64,000 bases of DNA, taken from NCBI RefSeq assembly GCF_011683955.1, contig NZ_JAAQPI010000001.1, positions 310,001 to 374,000 on the forward strand. The letters run 5' to 3'. The translations under genes were made by a program, and so were the position numbers. The notes under the pieces were generated by a model, which was given only the letters and a program-made list of their open reading frames with translations, searched no databases and was not told the origin of the DNA. The stretch is from Pseudomaricurvus alkylphenolicus (GTDB lineage Bacteria; Pseudomonadota; Gammaproteobacteria; Pseudomonadales; Cellvibrionaceae). Shown one piece after another: positions 1-8,815 of this stretch (position 1 is the stretch's first letter; every line of letters begins with the position of its first letter).

Positions 1-58
1 ATACAGGCGGCAGCCGTCTGAAGCTGTCACGTATGGCATATGGCTTGTCTCCTGTATC

Positions 59-1927
59 TTACATCTCGAAGGCGTAATCGGCTCGATCGTCTTTAAACGC
101 ATCGTTTAAAGGAGTAGGAGCAGAACTTGAGCTGATGATCGGCAAGCTGATTCTAAAGGCGTCATCCCCTCCCAGTGACAAGGATACATTTGCAGAGGGA
201 TCATACGCAGGCATATCGTAGCTCTCCCTATCGGAGCAGGATAGCGTCATCCGAATTCGGTGACCGGCTTCTATTCGACGGCTGATGGCAAACATGTCCA
301 GCTCCACTTTCATCTCTTCCCCTGGCTTAACAGGCAGGCTATCAACCTTGTTTTCGGAGTGCCAGTGGGTTTCAATATTCGGCCATGCTGGCTTGCTCAC
401 TTTACGGTGTTTTAGATTCAGTAAACCCTCAGTCAAATAGTGTGCTTTTCCGGCCGAATCGATCTCTTCCAGAGTGACGATAATCGCCAGATCCGTTTGA
501 TCACAACTTAGTCGAAGCTCGACAGATGGCACTCCCGTTATGTCAACTGCTTCCTTCATCGCTTCACTGGTAAAACTCAAGGCTTGTTCCGCACGCTCAT
601 CCAGGTGTGGATAGTTCAGACGCATGGCATGGAACATATAAGGCGTTCTGGTTGCCAATCCGTTACTGAGAACATGATTGACCTTATGGTCCCGTCGGCT
701 GGGCTCAGGACACTGCGGTGTCAAGGTTCCGTCCGGCTGTGCAAACAGCAGCATGTCCTCTGTGTCTACCAGCGGCCATGATGATGCCTTATGCCATTCT
801 TTGTAGCCGTCGGAAGCGTCGGTACTGTAATGAATGGGAGATTCATCCATGATGCCATTGTCAATACCCTTCAACCAATAGTCGAACCATCGCAGCGGTT
901 CAAAGCCAAATTCGAACTGGCTATGTGTCCAGGGGCCAATCAGGATCTTCTTGGGCACCTTCAGCGCTTGATAAAGACTCCATTGGTCGTTAACAAACGT
1001 CATATCCCACCATCCACCCACAATGTAAATGGGGCAACCTGCCGCATTGACCTGGTCAATCTTTTGCCAGTGGCTTTGCAATTCTCCACAAGTCGAGTCG
1101 ATCAGATGAGGAAACGACTTCTTCAAATTCTCTATGTCTTCATCCAGAAACTCAGAAAGTGATGGAGCGCCATCTTCACTGACTTCATCATCCGGATAGT
1201 ATTCTGCCGCTTCGGCCCGCGCCTGGTCTCGCAGCAGCTCGCCATCGGGACCATCGACGGGCGAGGCGGGTTCGGATCGATCCTGTCCCTGGCGCATCAA
1301 GCTCCAACCCTTGAGAAAGCCAGAGAGTCTGACACCATTGTAGAACTGAGCATTTCTGGAGGTTGTCAACGCCATGGGCATCAAGCAAGCTGGAGGCACC
1401 GTGTTGGACTCAGCGGCAGCTGCCGCAGTCTCAATCTGTACAAATGCCTCCCACGATCGCCCCCACATACCCACCTTATCAGTCGACCATGGTTGTTTGC
1501 TGATCCAGTCGATCACGTCTGCCAGGTCCCGGCCCATTTCGACGCCGGTATTCTTGCCGAAAGATGCCCCTGTACCACGAAAATCAACGGATACGAAGTT
1601 GTAACCATGATCGACAAGAATCTTGGCGTTGGGGGCAAGTTCATAGGGTGTTATGATCGATCCGACTTCGTATCTTTCCAGGATCTTCAAGCGTCCGACA
1701 TCATAGAAGTTGGATTCTCCTTTTTTGAAAGAACGCCGATATCCGGTGCCTCGAACCACAGTTGGCCGCGCTCCGCCCAAAGCCTTTCCATCCCTGGCGG
1801 GATGAAGGATGTCCACGGCGATACGCGTGCCATCGCGCACGCTTACGTACTCCGAGGTACGTACATAGCCATTTGTCTCGATATTGCTGTAGCCTGAATA
1901 AGTGCCGATAAGAGAACTCTTGCTCAT
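59..1927 (-). CDS. CocE/NonD (S15) family serine hydrolase
   Basis: Predicted acyl-ester or amide hydrolase of the CocE/X-prolyl dipeptidyl peptidase S15 family, about 622 residues. The alpha/beta-hydrolase core carries the nucleophile in GRSWE near residue 158 (the family usually has GxSYxG), an Asp in GGWWD near 308 and a His in GPWTH near 335. A C-terminal jelly-roll region ends in the typical RISL strand. No signal peptide is seen, so it is probably cytoplasmic. The ATG at 1927 has an AGG about 8 bases upstream and is preferred over an in-frame TTG at 1933. It sits 43 bp downstream of another esterase, so the two may be co-transcribed. Family assignment is firm; the substrate is unknown. 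Confidence 0.88.
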   Translation of the reverse strand: MSKSSLIGTYSGYSNIETNGYVRTSEYVSVRDGTRIAVDILHPARDGKALGGARPTVVRGTGYRRSFKKGESNFYDVGRLKILERYEVGSIITPYELAPNAKILVDHGYNFVSVDFRGTGASFGKNTGVEMGRDLADVIDWISKQPWSTDKVGMWGRSWEAFVQIETAAAAAESNTVPPACLMPMALTTSRNAQFYNGVRLSGFLKGWSLMRQGQDRSEPASPVDGPDGELLRDQARAEAAEYYPDDEVSEDGAPSLSEFLDEDIENLKKSFPHLIDSTCGELQSHWQKIDQVNAAGCPIYIVGGWWDMTFVNDQWSLYQALKVPKKILIGPWTHSQFEFGFEPLRWFDYWLKGIDNGIMDESPIHYSTDASDGYKEWHKASSWPLVDTEDMLLFAQPDGTLTPQCPEPSRRDHKVNHVLSNGLATRTPYMFHAMRLNYPHLDERAEQALSFTSEAMKEAVDITGVPSVELRLSCDQTDLAIIVTLEEIDSAGKAHYLTEGLLNLKHRKVSKPAWPNIETHWHSENKVDSLPVKPGEEMKVELDMFAISRRIEAGHRIRMTLSCSDRESYDMPAYDPSANVSLSLGGDDAFRISLPIISSSSAPTPLNDAFKDDRADYAFEM

Positions 1928-1970
1928 ATACAAACCTGATCTTGTTCAAAAGTGATAATAATTTTCGACC

Positions 1971-2987
1971 TCACGGTCTTTTTTTCTCTTGACCTAATCT
2001 TGCTGCCATTTCTTCATGAGATTCCATCGGATGAACCCCGGGACGGAGCCGGAATACCGAACGCAGCCCGGCACTGATGGCACGCGATAATATAGACCCA
2101 TGGTCTTCGTTATTCATGATTTCCCAATGCACGTTCGCGCTGGGATAGCCTCGCACAGAAAACTGCTCCGCTACCCAAGTGACGCCGCTGCCAAAATTAA
2201 TCAATCCCATCAGAGGGTCTTTCCCCACTTCCTGGTCACCACAGCAAATAAAGAGATCGACTTCCATATCCTTGTGCCTGGCGGCATAGGCCTCATCCAA
2301 CATGCGAATGGCGCCCCGGGCAGAACTGAAACCAGGGCTGATGCAGACATAACGCGAAAACAGTGATTGATCGTCGTACAGATCACGCAGTACGTAGTGA
2401 CCACCAGAGGAGTCCCCAATAAGGGTGTGGCGAGCTCCGAGATCGATAGGATAACTCGCAGCCAAATGCGGCAACAGCTCTTCACGCAAAAATGCTGAGA
2501 ACCTCGGTGCACCGCCGGCAGACATTTGCATGTCCGGTTTACCCTCTGCCTGTTTTATTCCATTAAAGATCTTATGCAGTGATTGACCCAGAGGATCTTG
2601 CATATCCCACTCACCATGAAAGTCAAAATTGCGTCGGGCGTAAAAAGATGCGTAGCCCTCATCGGCAGGGTAGCCTACTCCAACAATGATTACTTCAGGC
2701 ATAAGAGGAATAAGGGCTGCGCTGCCGCTATGGAGTTCTACCGCCACCCTGTCAAACAGCAGATTACCGTCGGTGGTCAGCACTACCGGATAATTCTGAT
2801 TACTGAGTTCATAGCCCTGTGGCAGTGAAATATCGATTGTATAACGCCCTAATCCATCAGCCATCACCTCAAAATGGTGATGGCGTTTGTTGACTGGTGC
2901 CAAGGGTTCAGTTTGTGCAGGATTGACTCGTTTCATATTTTCAGATATCCCAAATGGGTATTCATTAGATTGTTCAGACGTCAGCAA
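1971..2987 (-). CDS. alpha/beta-hydrolase, Fes/IroE-like esterase
   Basis: Predicted carboxyl-ester hydrolase of the esterase D/enterochelin-esterase-like group, up to 338 residues. A GDSSGG nucleophile elbow places the Ser near residue 193, and a His in EDHGS near 296 fits the catalytic base. The Asp of CCGDQ near 251 fits the acid. No signal sequence is seen. The stop codon of the upstream SRPBCC gene is directly followed by a TTG start (TGATTG), indicating tight coupling; an internal ATG at 2936 is the alternative start. Siderophore genes are absent, so a role on an ester of the local catabolic substrate is more likely than siderophore hydrolysis (inference). Confidence 0.78.
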   Translation of the reverse strand: MLTSEQSNEYPFGISENMKRVNPAQTEPLAPVNKRHHHFEVMADGLGRYTIDISLPQGYELSNQNYPVVLTTDGNLLFDRVAVELHSGSAALIPLMPEVIIVGVGYPADEGYASFYARRNFDFHGEWDMQDPLGQSLHKIFNGIKQAEGKPDMQMSAGGAPRFSAFLREELLPHLAASYPIDLGARHTLIGDSSGGHYVLRDLYDDQSLFSRYVCISPGFSSARGAIRMLDEAYAARHKDMEVDLFICCGDQEVGKDPLMGLINFGSGVTWVAEQFSVRGYPSANVHWEIMNNEDHGSILSRAISAGLRSVFRLRPGVHPMESHEEMAARLGQEKKRP

Positions 2988-3548
2988 TCAGCTTTGCTGA
3001 TAATTGTGCTCGATAACAGATTTCAGGCCTGCCAATTCGTCCCTGAAACGCCTATTGTTCTCTTCAGAGAACTGTCGCTGCATTTCGATCTTTTGGTGTT
3101 GATTCATTTGATCCCATTCCGATTTTACTACTCCATGCTCACTATAGACGTGGTACTCTAGAAGTGTACCACCATCCTTTTCATACAACATCCACGATGA
3201 ATGACCCGACAGCGACCAGTCCTCAGGACAGTATATTTTGATGCTTCGCGTTGAATTGGGTACAACCTCGACAGTTTCAACATAGAGCTTTGGCAAGTCA
3301 TCCTCCGCCGATAGCAAGGCCGCAAAGATCTCACCTGCTTCGTTCTTGTTACCGGCACGGTGATAAAGTTTCAGTCCATGTTTCCAGGAATTGGGGCTCA
3401 TGATATAAGGCCACACTTCTTCCACAGGACAGTTGATCCAGACACTGTTGTGCCCAATCAGATTCAATACGTTGCGTTCAATGATTTGATGGCAATCATG
3501 CATCGATGCGCTAGAAGAATGCGCAGTACCCAAGGCACTCGTTTTCAC
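2988..3548 (-). CDS. SRPBCC (START-like) domain protein
   Basis: A 186-residue soluble protein with the SRPBCC/polyketide-cyclase pattern: a first strand around INCPVEEVW, then helices and beta strands, and a long C-terminal helix. Such folds bind hydrophobic ligands or catalyse aromatic or acyl chemistry. No catalytic residues can be assigned from sequence alone. It is the first gene of a minus-strand trio with two hydrolases and is divergent from the AraC-type gene on the plus strand, so the 3549-3819 interval probably holds both promoters. Function is unknown; ligand handling for the adjacent esterases is a guess. Confidence 0.65.
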   Translation of the reverse strand: MKTSALGTAHSSSASMHDCHQIIERNVLNLIGHNSVWINCPVEEVWPYIMSPNSWKHGLKLYHRAGNKNEAGEIFAALLSAEDDLPKLYVETVEVVPNSTRSIKIYCPEDWSLSGHSSWMLYEKDGGTLLEYHVYSEHGVVKSEWDQMNQHQKIEMQRQFSEENNRRFRDELAGLKSVIEHNYQQS

Positions 3549-3819
3549 CTCTGCTCTCCTCTGGGGTTTTTCGTCAGCATGTTCGATTAGAACCCTGCCT
3601 GTCGGTGCAGCTGTTATTTATCAGCAAGTTTCATTGTATCGAGGAGAATCAGCCAGCGTGTTCGGCGAAGGTCACAATCCCTTTGTCAGCGGTCGTAATT
3701 GACCAGCAATGTCGAATTCAGTTAACGTTGCTGGAAAAGGCGAGCCGACCCCGAGACGTTATTCCCGAGAAGACTAACGGAATTACTCCTAATAAGATTT
3801 TGATATTTTGCGTGACCCC

Positions 3820-4881
3820 ATGATAAATGCAGACACAAGCTCACACATCCCAACGGCTTTGGAGATTTTCCAGGGTAAACCTTTTGTCGCCGGTTCAGGT
3901 CTGGATGGCAGCAGTGCCAAGATCACTCACTTGCAAGAGGATACCCAACACTGTCAGTTCAGCTGCGGAGGTAACCTCGTCAAACTTAGCCCCACCCCGA
4001 ATGATCAACATAGCTATATTGAGGCATTTCGCATATCCCCCTACGCCAGCTGCTCAATTATCAAGCTCTCCGCACACTCCGATTTCAAAATGTGCTTTGA
4101 TGGCAATAACCTGATGAGCTTTTCGGTTTCTATCAGCGGACGGGGGATTTTTCCTTCGATAGGGCCAGTCTCCCTTGAAGACCGCAGTCCTTTTGGGTCT
4201 TTGACCTACGCACCGCCAGAGGCCCTGGTCACCATCGAATCAACCGAAAAAGTCGACTATCAGTCGGTGTCAATTTTGTTTAATCGCGACCTGATAGAAC
4301 AATCCCTGGGCATGAGCAAGCAAGAGCTGCCAGAGCAGCTGCTCGATTTCTGGTCCAGTGCGCACAAAGACTGTATGTTGCGGCCTTTGAATCTTCCCTA
4401 TCGCTGTATTGATCTTGCCAGTGACATGTTGAATTCCCAAGAGCACAGCAACTTCCGTTACATTCAGCTGTTGTCGCTGGCCAACACCATGATGTTTGAG
4501 TTCCTGCAGTCACTGGATCGCAAAGATACTAATCCCCCGAGTAAAGATGGCAGACTACTGGCTAGAGCAAAGAATTTTCTGGACCAGAACCTGGCAGCGC
4601 AATATTCGCTGAGTGATCTGGCCAGGGAGGTTGGGCTATGCAGAACAAGGCTTATCGCCGGTTTTAAGGAGCAATACGGCACCACCGTTACGGACTACCA
4701 CAGGGAAGTCAGGCTACAGGAAGCCTACCGCCTCATCACCCAAACTGCTGCTACCGTCGCCAGTGTTGCAGAGGAAACCGGATTTTCCAGCTCTAACCAC
4801 TTTGCCACTGCCTTTAAGAAGCGGTGGCATAAGTCGCCGTCCGAGGTGAGGAAATCGAAAATAGAACTGTGGAGCTATTAA
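3820..4881 (+). CDS. AraC-family transcriptional regulator, copy 1
   Basis: Transcription factor of about 353 residues with an N-terminal effector domain resembling AraC_binding_2 and two C-terminal helix-turn-helix motifs. HTH 1 includes LSDLAREVGL and HTH 2 includes VASVAEETGFSS. It is a clear paralog of the regulator at 24375-25415, sharing among others the strings LAREVG, AEETGFSS and TAFKK. ATG 3820 is chosen over an in-frame TTG at 3808; neither has a strong Shine-Dalgarno. A TGGCG direct repeat with 21-bp period lies 8 bp after its stop codon. It probably controls the surrounding acyl-CoA catabolic genes, by analogy with AraC regulators of lipid and terpenoid pathways. Confidence 0.85.
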   Translation: MINADTSSHIPTALEIFQGKPFVAGSGLDGSSAKITHLQEDTQHCQFSCGGNLVKLSPTPNDQHSYIEAFRISPYASCSIIKLSAHSDFKMCFDGNNLMSFSVSISGRGIFPSIGPVSLEDRSPFGSLTYAPPEALVTIESTEKVDYQSVSILFNRDLIEQSLGMSKQELPEQLLDFWSSAHKDCMLRPLNLPYRCIDLASDMLNSQEHSNFRYIQLLSLANTMMFEFLQSLDRKDTNPPSKDGRLLARAKNFLDQNLAAQYSLSDLAREVGLCRTRLIAGFKEQYGTTVTDYHREVRLQEAYRLITQTAATVASVAEETGFSSSNHFATAFKKRWHKSPSEVRKSKIELWSY

Positions 4882-4888
4882 CTCCTTG

Positions 4889-4930
4889 TTGGCGTAAATT
4901 CTTGACTCGTTGGCGTGACTCCAAGCGTTG
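4889..4930 (+). promoter_or_regulatory. AraC-type operator candidate, site 1
   Basis: Two TTGGCGT half-sites begin at 4889 and 4910, exactly 21 bp apart, followed by GACTCCAAGCGTTGA. Direct half-sites two helical turns apart are typical of AraC-family binding. Matching sites occur at 6459-6503 and 25504-25550, and one in reverse at 6376-6408. It precedes the decayed Crp-like remnant. Confidence 0.6.
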
Positions 4931-4960
4931 ATTCATTATCATTCCATTAACATAGTGACA

Positions 4961-5101
4961 GTGAATCGGTCTCAAGCGTTAACCATTGAAGAAACCGCTC
5001 TGCAAGGCAGACAGCGGCGCTACGATCAACTGACATCTTGCCCGCAGGGGATTGGGATTCTGTATTGTGTTCTGTTTCAGAGTACCGCCATCTCCAAAAT
5101 C
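4961..5101 (+). pseudogene. 5' remnant of a Crp-like regulator gene
   Basis: The DNA matches the start of the intact Crp-like gene at 25628. Both have TGACAGTGA around the GTG start, an identical 21-base block encoding IEETALQ, and then a similar run through the DWD codons. Relative to the intact copy, one base is missing in the CCGCAGG(A)GGATTGGGA stretch, which shifts the frame. Homology fades around 5100, where the 3' end of the convergent alcohol dehydrogenase gene (stop at 5077) overlaps it. The remnant therefore carries a frameshift and a truncation and cannot encode a regulator. It shows that AraC copy 1 once had the same neighbour as AraC copy 2. Confidence 0.75.
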
Positions 5102-6240
5102 TCACGGCTTTGATCAAGGGTAATGGTTTGCTTCTCGCCCAGTCTTACCAAGCTGTGGGCTTCAAGTTGGCCGAGTATATCGTCAATCGCCCGCTCCTTA
5201 CCCTCCGTATGTTCGGTCAGCTTGGTAGCCACACCCAGGCTCTGGTAGAAGGCTTCAATTTTATCCACCGTACGCTCCGCCAGCGCATCCTCTCCATCCA
5301 GGCCAAATACATTCCTGCCCATCTGTTCGAGCTTGGCGCGTTTATCCGCCATTTGATGGCGCAGCAGCGAGGGTTGGATAATGGCCAGTGAACGACCGTG
5401 ATCTACGCCATAGAGTGTGGTGACTTCATGGCCGATCATATGGGTAGCCCAGTCCTGGGGTACACCGGCGCCGATCAAACCATTGAGGGCCTGGTTGGCG
5501 CTCCACATCAGGTTGGCTCGCCATTGATCACCCGATTGTTCAGTGGTATCACGCTCATGAAATTGCTGACCGAGCGTAAGAAGGGTTTTCAGCAACGCTT
5601 CAGCGTAACCGTCCTGCACCATCGCCCCGGTAGGCGTATTGATGTACTGCTCACAAACATGCACCCAGGCGTCCACAACGCCATTAATCAGTTGATGCTC
5701 GGGGAGGCTTTTCATCACATCCGGATCCAGTACGGCAAACTGCGGACGCACAAGCGGAGACTTGAACGATTTCTTGTGATGGGTTTCGGCGCGGGTGATT
5801 ACGGAAATGGGATTGGATTCGGAACCTGTGGCGGCCAAGGTGAGCACTGCGCCAATGGGGAGTGCCTTATCTACCGGTTGACTGCCTGAGAGAATATCCC
5901 AACCCGGGCCGTCATAGCAGGCTGCTGCTGCGACATATTTGGAGCCGTCTATCACCGAACCGCCGCCAACCGCGAGGATAAAGTCAACTTGCTCAGCCTT
6001 GGCAATGGCCACCGCTTTGTCCATGGTTTCCAGGGTAGGATTGGGTTCCACACCGCTGAATTCCAGCCAGCTATGCTCTTTCAGGGCCTGTGCAACCTGA
6101 TTGTAAACGCCATTGCGTTTGATGGAGCCCCCACCGTAAATCACCAACACCTTTCGACGGGTGGGAATATGCTTGCTGACTGAGGCTATTTGCCCCTTGC
6201 CAAAGTGAATTTCGGTCGGATTTACATAAGAAAATTGCAT
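5077..6240 (-). CDS. iron-containing alcohol dehydrogenase (YqhD/BDH-like)
   Basis: Predicted NAD(P)-dependent metal alcohol dehydrogenase or aldehyde reductase, 387 residues from the ATG at 6240. The N-terminus (NPTEIHFGKG) and GGGSVIDG near 92-99 are typical of the YqhD/butanol dehydrogenase group. Metal ligands appear as D190 and H194 (VVDAWVH), H271 (GHE) and H281 (VDHG). ATG 6240 has GGAGAG about 11 bases upstream; the longer TTG start at 6264 would contain that site and is disfavoured. The gene is flanked on both sides by TGGCG operator-like repeats. It probably interconverts an alcohol and an aldehyde linked to the aldehyde dehydrogenase at 9273. Confidence 0.9.
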   Translation of the reverse strand: MQFSYVNPTEIHFGKGQIASVSKHIPTRRKVLVIYGGGSIKRNGVYNQVAQALKEHSWLEFSGVEPNPTLETMDKAVAIAKAEQVDFILAVGGGSVIDGSKYVAAAACYDGPGWDILSGSQPVDKALPIGAVLTLAATGSESNPISVITRAETHHKKSFKSPLVRPQFAVLDPDVMKSLPEHQLINGVVDAWVHVCEQYINTPTGAMVQDGYAEALLKTLLTLGQQFHERDTTEQSGDQWRANLMWSANQALNGLIGAGVPQDWATHMIGHEVTTLYGVDHGRSLAIIQPSLLRHQMADKRAKLEQMGRNVFGLDGEDALAERTVDKIEAFYQSLGVATKLTEHTEGKERAIDDILGQLEAHSLVRLGEKQTITLDQSREILEMAVL

Positions 6241-6375
6241 GGAATCACCGTCTCTCCGGGTCAATGGATATTAGCCCGCCCAATAAGGTGTCAGAACAAC
6301 TATGCATTCCGAGGCTTATATTGGGCTGATTCCGGATTGAGTATAAGAGAAAGCGGTTTTTGCCAGCTTCAGTTT

Positions 6376-6408
6376 TCACGCCAAAACCATAAGAAAAGCC
6401 GCCTGAAG
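6376..6408 (-). promoter_or_regulatory. AraC-type operator candidate, reverse-oriented site
   Basis: On the minus strand this reads GGCG...TCTTA...TGGCGTGA, with half-sites 21 bp apart (CGCCT at 6400 and CGCCA at 6379 on the plus strand). It keeps the TCTTA spacer core and TGGCGTGA of the 6459 copy. It faces the alcohol dehydrogenase start at 6240, about 135 bp away. It is weaker than the other three copies because its first half-site is AGGCGG. Confidence 0.45.
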
Positions 6409-6458
6409 AGGAGTTGCTTCGGACTTTTCCTGGCCGCTGTATTGGAACAACAAAGTTG

Positions 6459-6503
6459 TTGGCGCGAAATCTTAATTCAATGGCGTGACTTCAAACGTTG
6501 AAT
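6459..6503 (+). promoter_or_regulatory. AraC-type operator candidate, site 2
   Basis: TTGGCGCGAAATCTTAATTC followed by ATGGCGTGACTTCAAACG: TGGCG half-sites at 6460 and 6481, again 21 bp apart, with the same CAAaCGTTGA tail as site 1. No plus-strand gene follows; the next gene is read from the other strand and ends at 6515. It is either an orphaned promoter fragment from a rearrangement or a second binding site for the alcohol dehydrogenase promoter. Confidence 0.55.
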
Positions 6504-6514
6504 CTCCCTAAAAT

Positions 6515-7534
6515 TCAGCTAAAAGCATCTTTCATAAATTCCGCGACCTTTTCTAGCTCTTTCTTAAGATCTTCGTTCAGATGTGCCATCGCAGTGAATG
6601 CGTGCATCATTCCCTTTCCTTCGTAATAAACTGTTGGAACCCCGGCGTGCTTTAGGCCTTCGGCGTAACGTTTCATACCCTCAGTGCAAACGTCAAACTC
6701 GGCGGCTACACATATCGCCGGGCATAGATCTTGCAGACTTTCAGGAAATAGATCATACCGTTTAGGTATTTGGACATTGCCATCCGAGTCCACGATATCA
6801 AGATCTGTCGACCAATTTTTACTGCATTCCAGTTCCGGATTGTCAGGATTCCATGCACCGAGATATCGACCAACCATTGAACACGCGCTATCAATAGTCA
6901 GCATTGGATCAAGCATCTTCCCATCGGAGGAAATTTCAGTGAACTTTCCATCACCAGCAACAATAGGAGCATGAAAACAAAGCTTGGGATGTCCATTTTC
7001 TCTTGCCCTTACCGCCATTCCAATAGTCAGTGAACCTCCAGCACTGTCGCCTGCTATAGCAATCCGTTCTCTATCGCCTCCCAATTGCTTTGCATGCTCA
7101 TATACCCAGTTTAGCGTCGCCCAACAATCATCGTGAGCCGCCGGGTAGAGATGTTCCGGAGCTAGCCGGTAATCAGGAGAGATGACGATACAGTCTACCA
7201 AATTACAAAGAAGTCGATTCGACCCGTCATGAGTATCCGAGCTGCCAAAATGAAATCCGCCTCCGTGAAAATACAGCAAGATCGGTAAGGGATCATCAGA
7301 GTTGGACTTTGGTCTGTATATTCGAACTGGAATCTTGGACTCTGGCCCATCGATCTCTATATTTTCAACACGGCCAACTTCGATGTGCGGTGCTGGCGGT
7401 TGTAGTAACTCGTAGTTTTTCCGAGCCTCCAGGATTTCTTCGGTATTTCTATCTCGAAAAGGCGGCAAATCCTGACTCTCCATGATTTCAGAGATCCTTT
7501 TCGTCATCGCTTCGAAAAAAGGATGTAATGGCAT
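6515..7534 (-). CDS. HSL-family alpha/beta-hydrolase (esterase)
   Basis: Predicted carboxylesterase of the hormone-sensitive-lipase family (bacterial family IV), 339 residues. The oxyanion-hole motif HGGGF is at 90-94, followed by DYRLAPEH, and the nucleophile is S164 in GDSAGG. An Asp in AAEFDV and a His in MMHAF complete a triad. No signal peptide, so it is expected to be cytoplasmic. It is the last gene of the minus-strand acyl-CoA cluster, 87 bp after the racemase-like gene. It could release an acid or alcohol from an ester substrate before CoA activation (inference). Confidence 0.88.
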   Translation of the reverse strand: MPLHPFFEAMTKRISEIMESQDLPPFRDRNTEEILEARKNYELLQPPAPHIEVGRVENIEIDGPESKIPVRIYRPKSNSDDPLPILLYFHGGGFHFGSSDTHDGSNRLLCNLVDCIVISPDYRLAPEHLYPAAHDDCWATLNWVYEHAKQLGGDRERIAIAGDSAGGSLTIGMAVRARENGHPKLCFHAPIVAGDGKFTEISSDGKMLDPMLTIDSACSMVGRYLGAWNPDNPELECSKNWSTDLDIVDSDGNVQIPKRYDLFPESLQDLCPAICVAAEFDVCTEGMKRYAEGLKHAGVPTVYYEGKGMMHAFTAMAHLNEDLKKELEKVAEFMKDAFS

Positions 7535-7621
7535 AACAAGTCACTCCACGTTCAACAGTTTACAATATCGTTCCAGATTGGCGGTCGTTTGGATTGCTCG
7601 GTCACATAAGCGGATAGCCTT

Positions 7622-8773
7622 CTATATTTCCCCTTTTTCCTGTAACGCCAGAACGTCGCTTTGATTTACTCCAATACGTCGCAGAATTTCTTCGGTGTGT
7701 TCTGCATTTTTTGGCGGGACGCCGATCGATCCCGGTGTCAGGCTCAAATTGGGTGCTGGCGCCGGTTGAATTGCGCCGTTTATATCAACGAAAGTCTCTC
7801 TTGCCCTATTGTGCGGATGCCGGGGGGCCTCCTCAAAATTCAATACTGCGCCGAAGCAAACATCCGTACCCTCAAGCAGACGACTCCACTCATCTCTGGA
7901 TCGTTGCATGAACAGCTTTCTTAATTTCTTCTTTCCTTCCGGCCACTGAGACTTGTCCCACTGATCCGCAAAAGAAGGATCGTCTGTGAGTTCCAGGAGC
8001 GTTATCAGCTCCTTGTAGAATTGAGCTTCAAGCGCGCAGACGGTAATAAAGTTTCCGTCTGCACATTCGTAGGTATCATTCCAGGGGGATCCCCGGTCCT
8101 GCCAATTGGACCCAAGATTGCCCTCGAGCTTTCCATTGTTAAAGCTTGACCAAAGCAGTGTTGACAAATAGGCCGACCCGTCCGTGATCGCCGCATCAAC
8201 CACCTGTCCTTTGCCAGTGTGTCGGGCATGAAGAAGTGAACACATGATTCCCCATAACATCACCATGGTGCCTCCACCAAGATCCCCCACCAGTGTTACG
8301 GGAGAGCTCGGTGCCTGATTTTGTCCGCCGCCGTACCACAACGCTCCAGAGAGCGCGATGTAGTTCGGGTCATGACCCGCAGCCTGTGCCAGGGGGCCTG
8401 TTTGCCCCCAACCTGTCATACGGCCGTATATCAGTGCAGGATTACGCTCCAGGCAGATCTCTGGCCCTAGTCCGAGACGCTCCATCACTCCGGGCCTGAA
8501 TCCTTCAATCACAACATCCGCGTCACCGATCAGCTCAAGAGCCAACTCAATACTTTTCGCCTTCTTCAGATTCAGCGCAATGGACTTTTTTCCGCGATTA
8601 AAGATTTGGCCTTTTTCGCCGTTATTGGAACCGTTATTGCTGCTTGAAGCTGCTTTGCGTTCAATCAGAATGACTTCCGCGCCCATATCTGCCAGCATCA
8701 TGCCTGCACAAGGGGCGGGCCCCAAGCCAGCTATTTCGACCACTTTAATACCGGCTAACGGCCCATTGTTCAT
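7622..8773 (-). CDS. alpha-methylacyl-CoA racemase-like CaiB/BaiF protein
   Basis: A 383-residue family III CoA-transferase-fold protein with hallmarks of alpha-methylacyl-CoA racemase rather than transferase. AGHDPNY gives H134 and GDLGGGTM gives D164, matching the acid/base pair of the racemase, and EAQFY gives E249. NRGKKSIALNLK is the typical CoA-binding segment. The racemase interconverts (2R)- and (2S)-2-methylacyl-CoA so that dehydrogenases specific for the S form can act. In this cluster of ligases, dehydrogenases, MaoC pair and SCPx thiolase that points to 2-methyl-branched acyl chains. A transferase activity cannot be excluded without assay. Confidence 0.82.
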   Translation of the reverse strand: MNNGPLAGIKVVEIAGLGPAPCAGMMLADMGAEVILIERKAASSSNNGSNNGEKGQIFNRGKKSIALNLKKAKSIELALELIGDADVVIEGFRPGVMERLGLGPEICLERNPALIYGRMTGWGQTGPLAQAAGHDPNYIALSGALWYGGGQNQAPSSPVTLVGDLGGGTMVMLWGIMCSLLHARHTGKGQVVDAAITDGSAYLSTLLWSSFNNGKLEGNLGSNWQDRGSPWNDTYECADGNFITVCALEAQFYKELITLLELTDDPSFADQWDKSQWPEGKKKLRKLFMQRSRDEWSRLLEGTDVCFGAVLNFEEAPRHPHNRARETFVDINGAIQPAPAPNLSLTPGSIGVPPKNAEHTEEILRRIGVNQSDVLALQEKGEI

Positions 8774-8815
8774 TTCAAAGTCACCTTGCTGCTATTGGGT
8801 CAAACATTGACAACG

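Noticed and set aside
1971-2987. Siderophore esterase
   Set aside because: Fold matches Fes/IroE-type esterases, but no siderophore synthesis or uptake gene is present.
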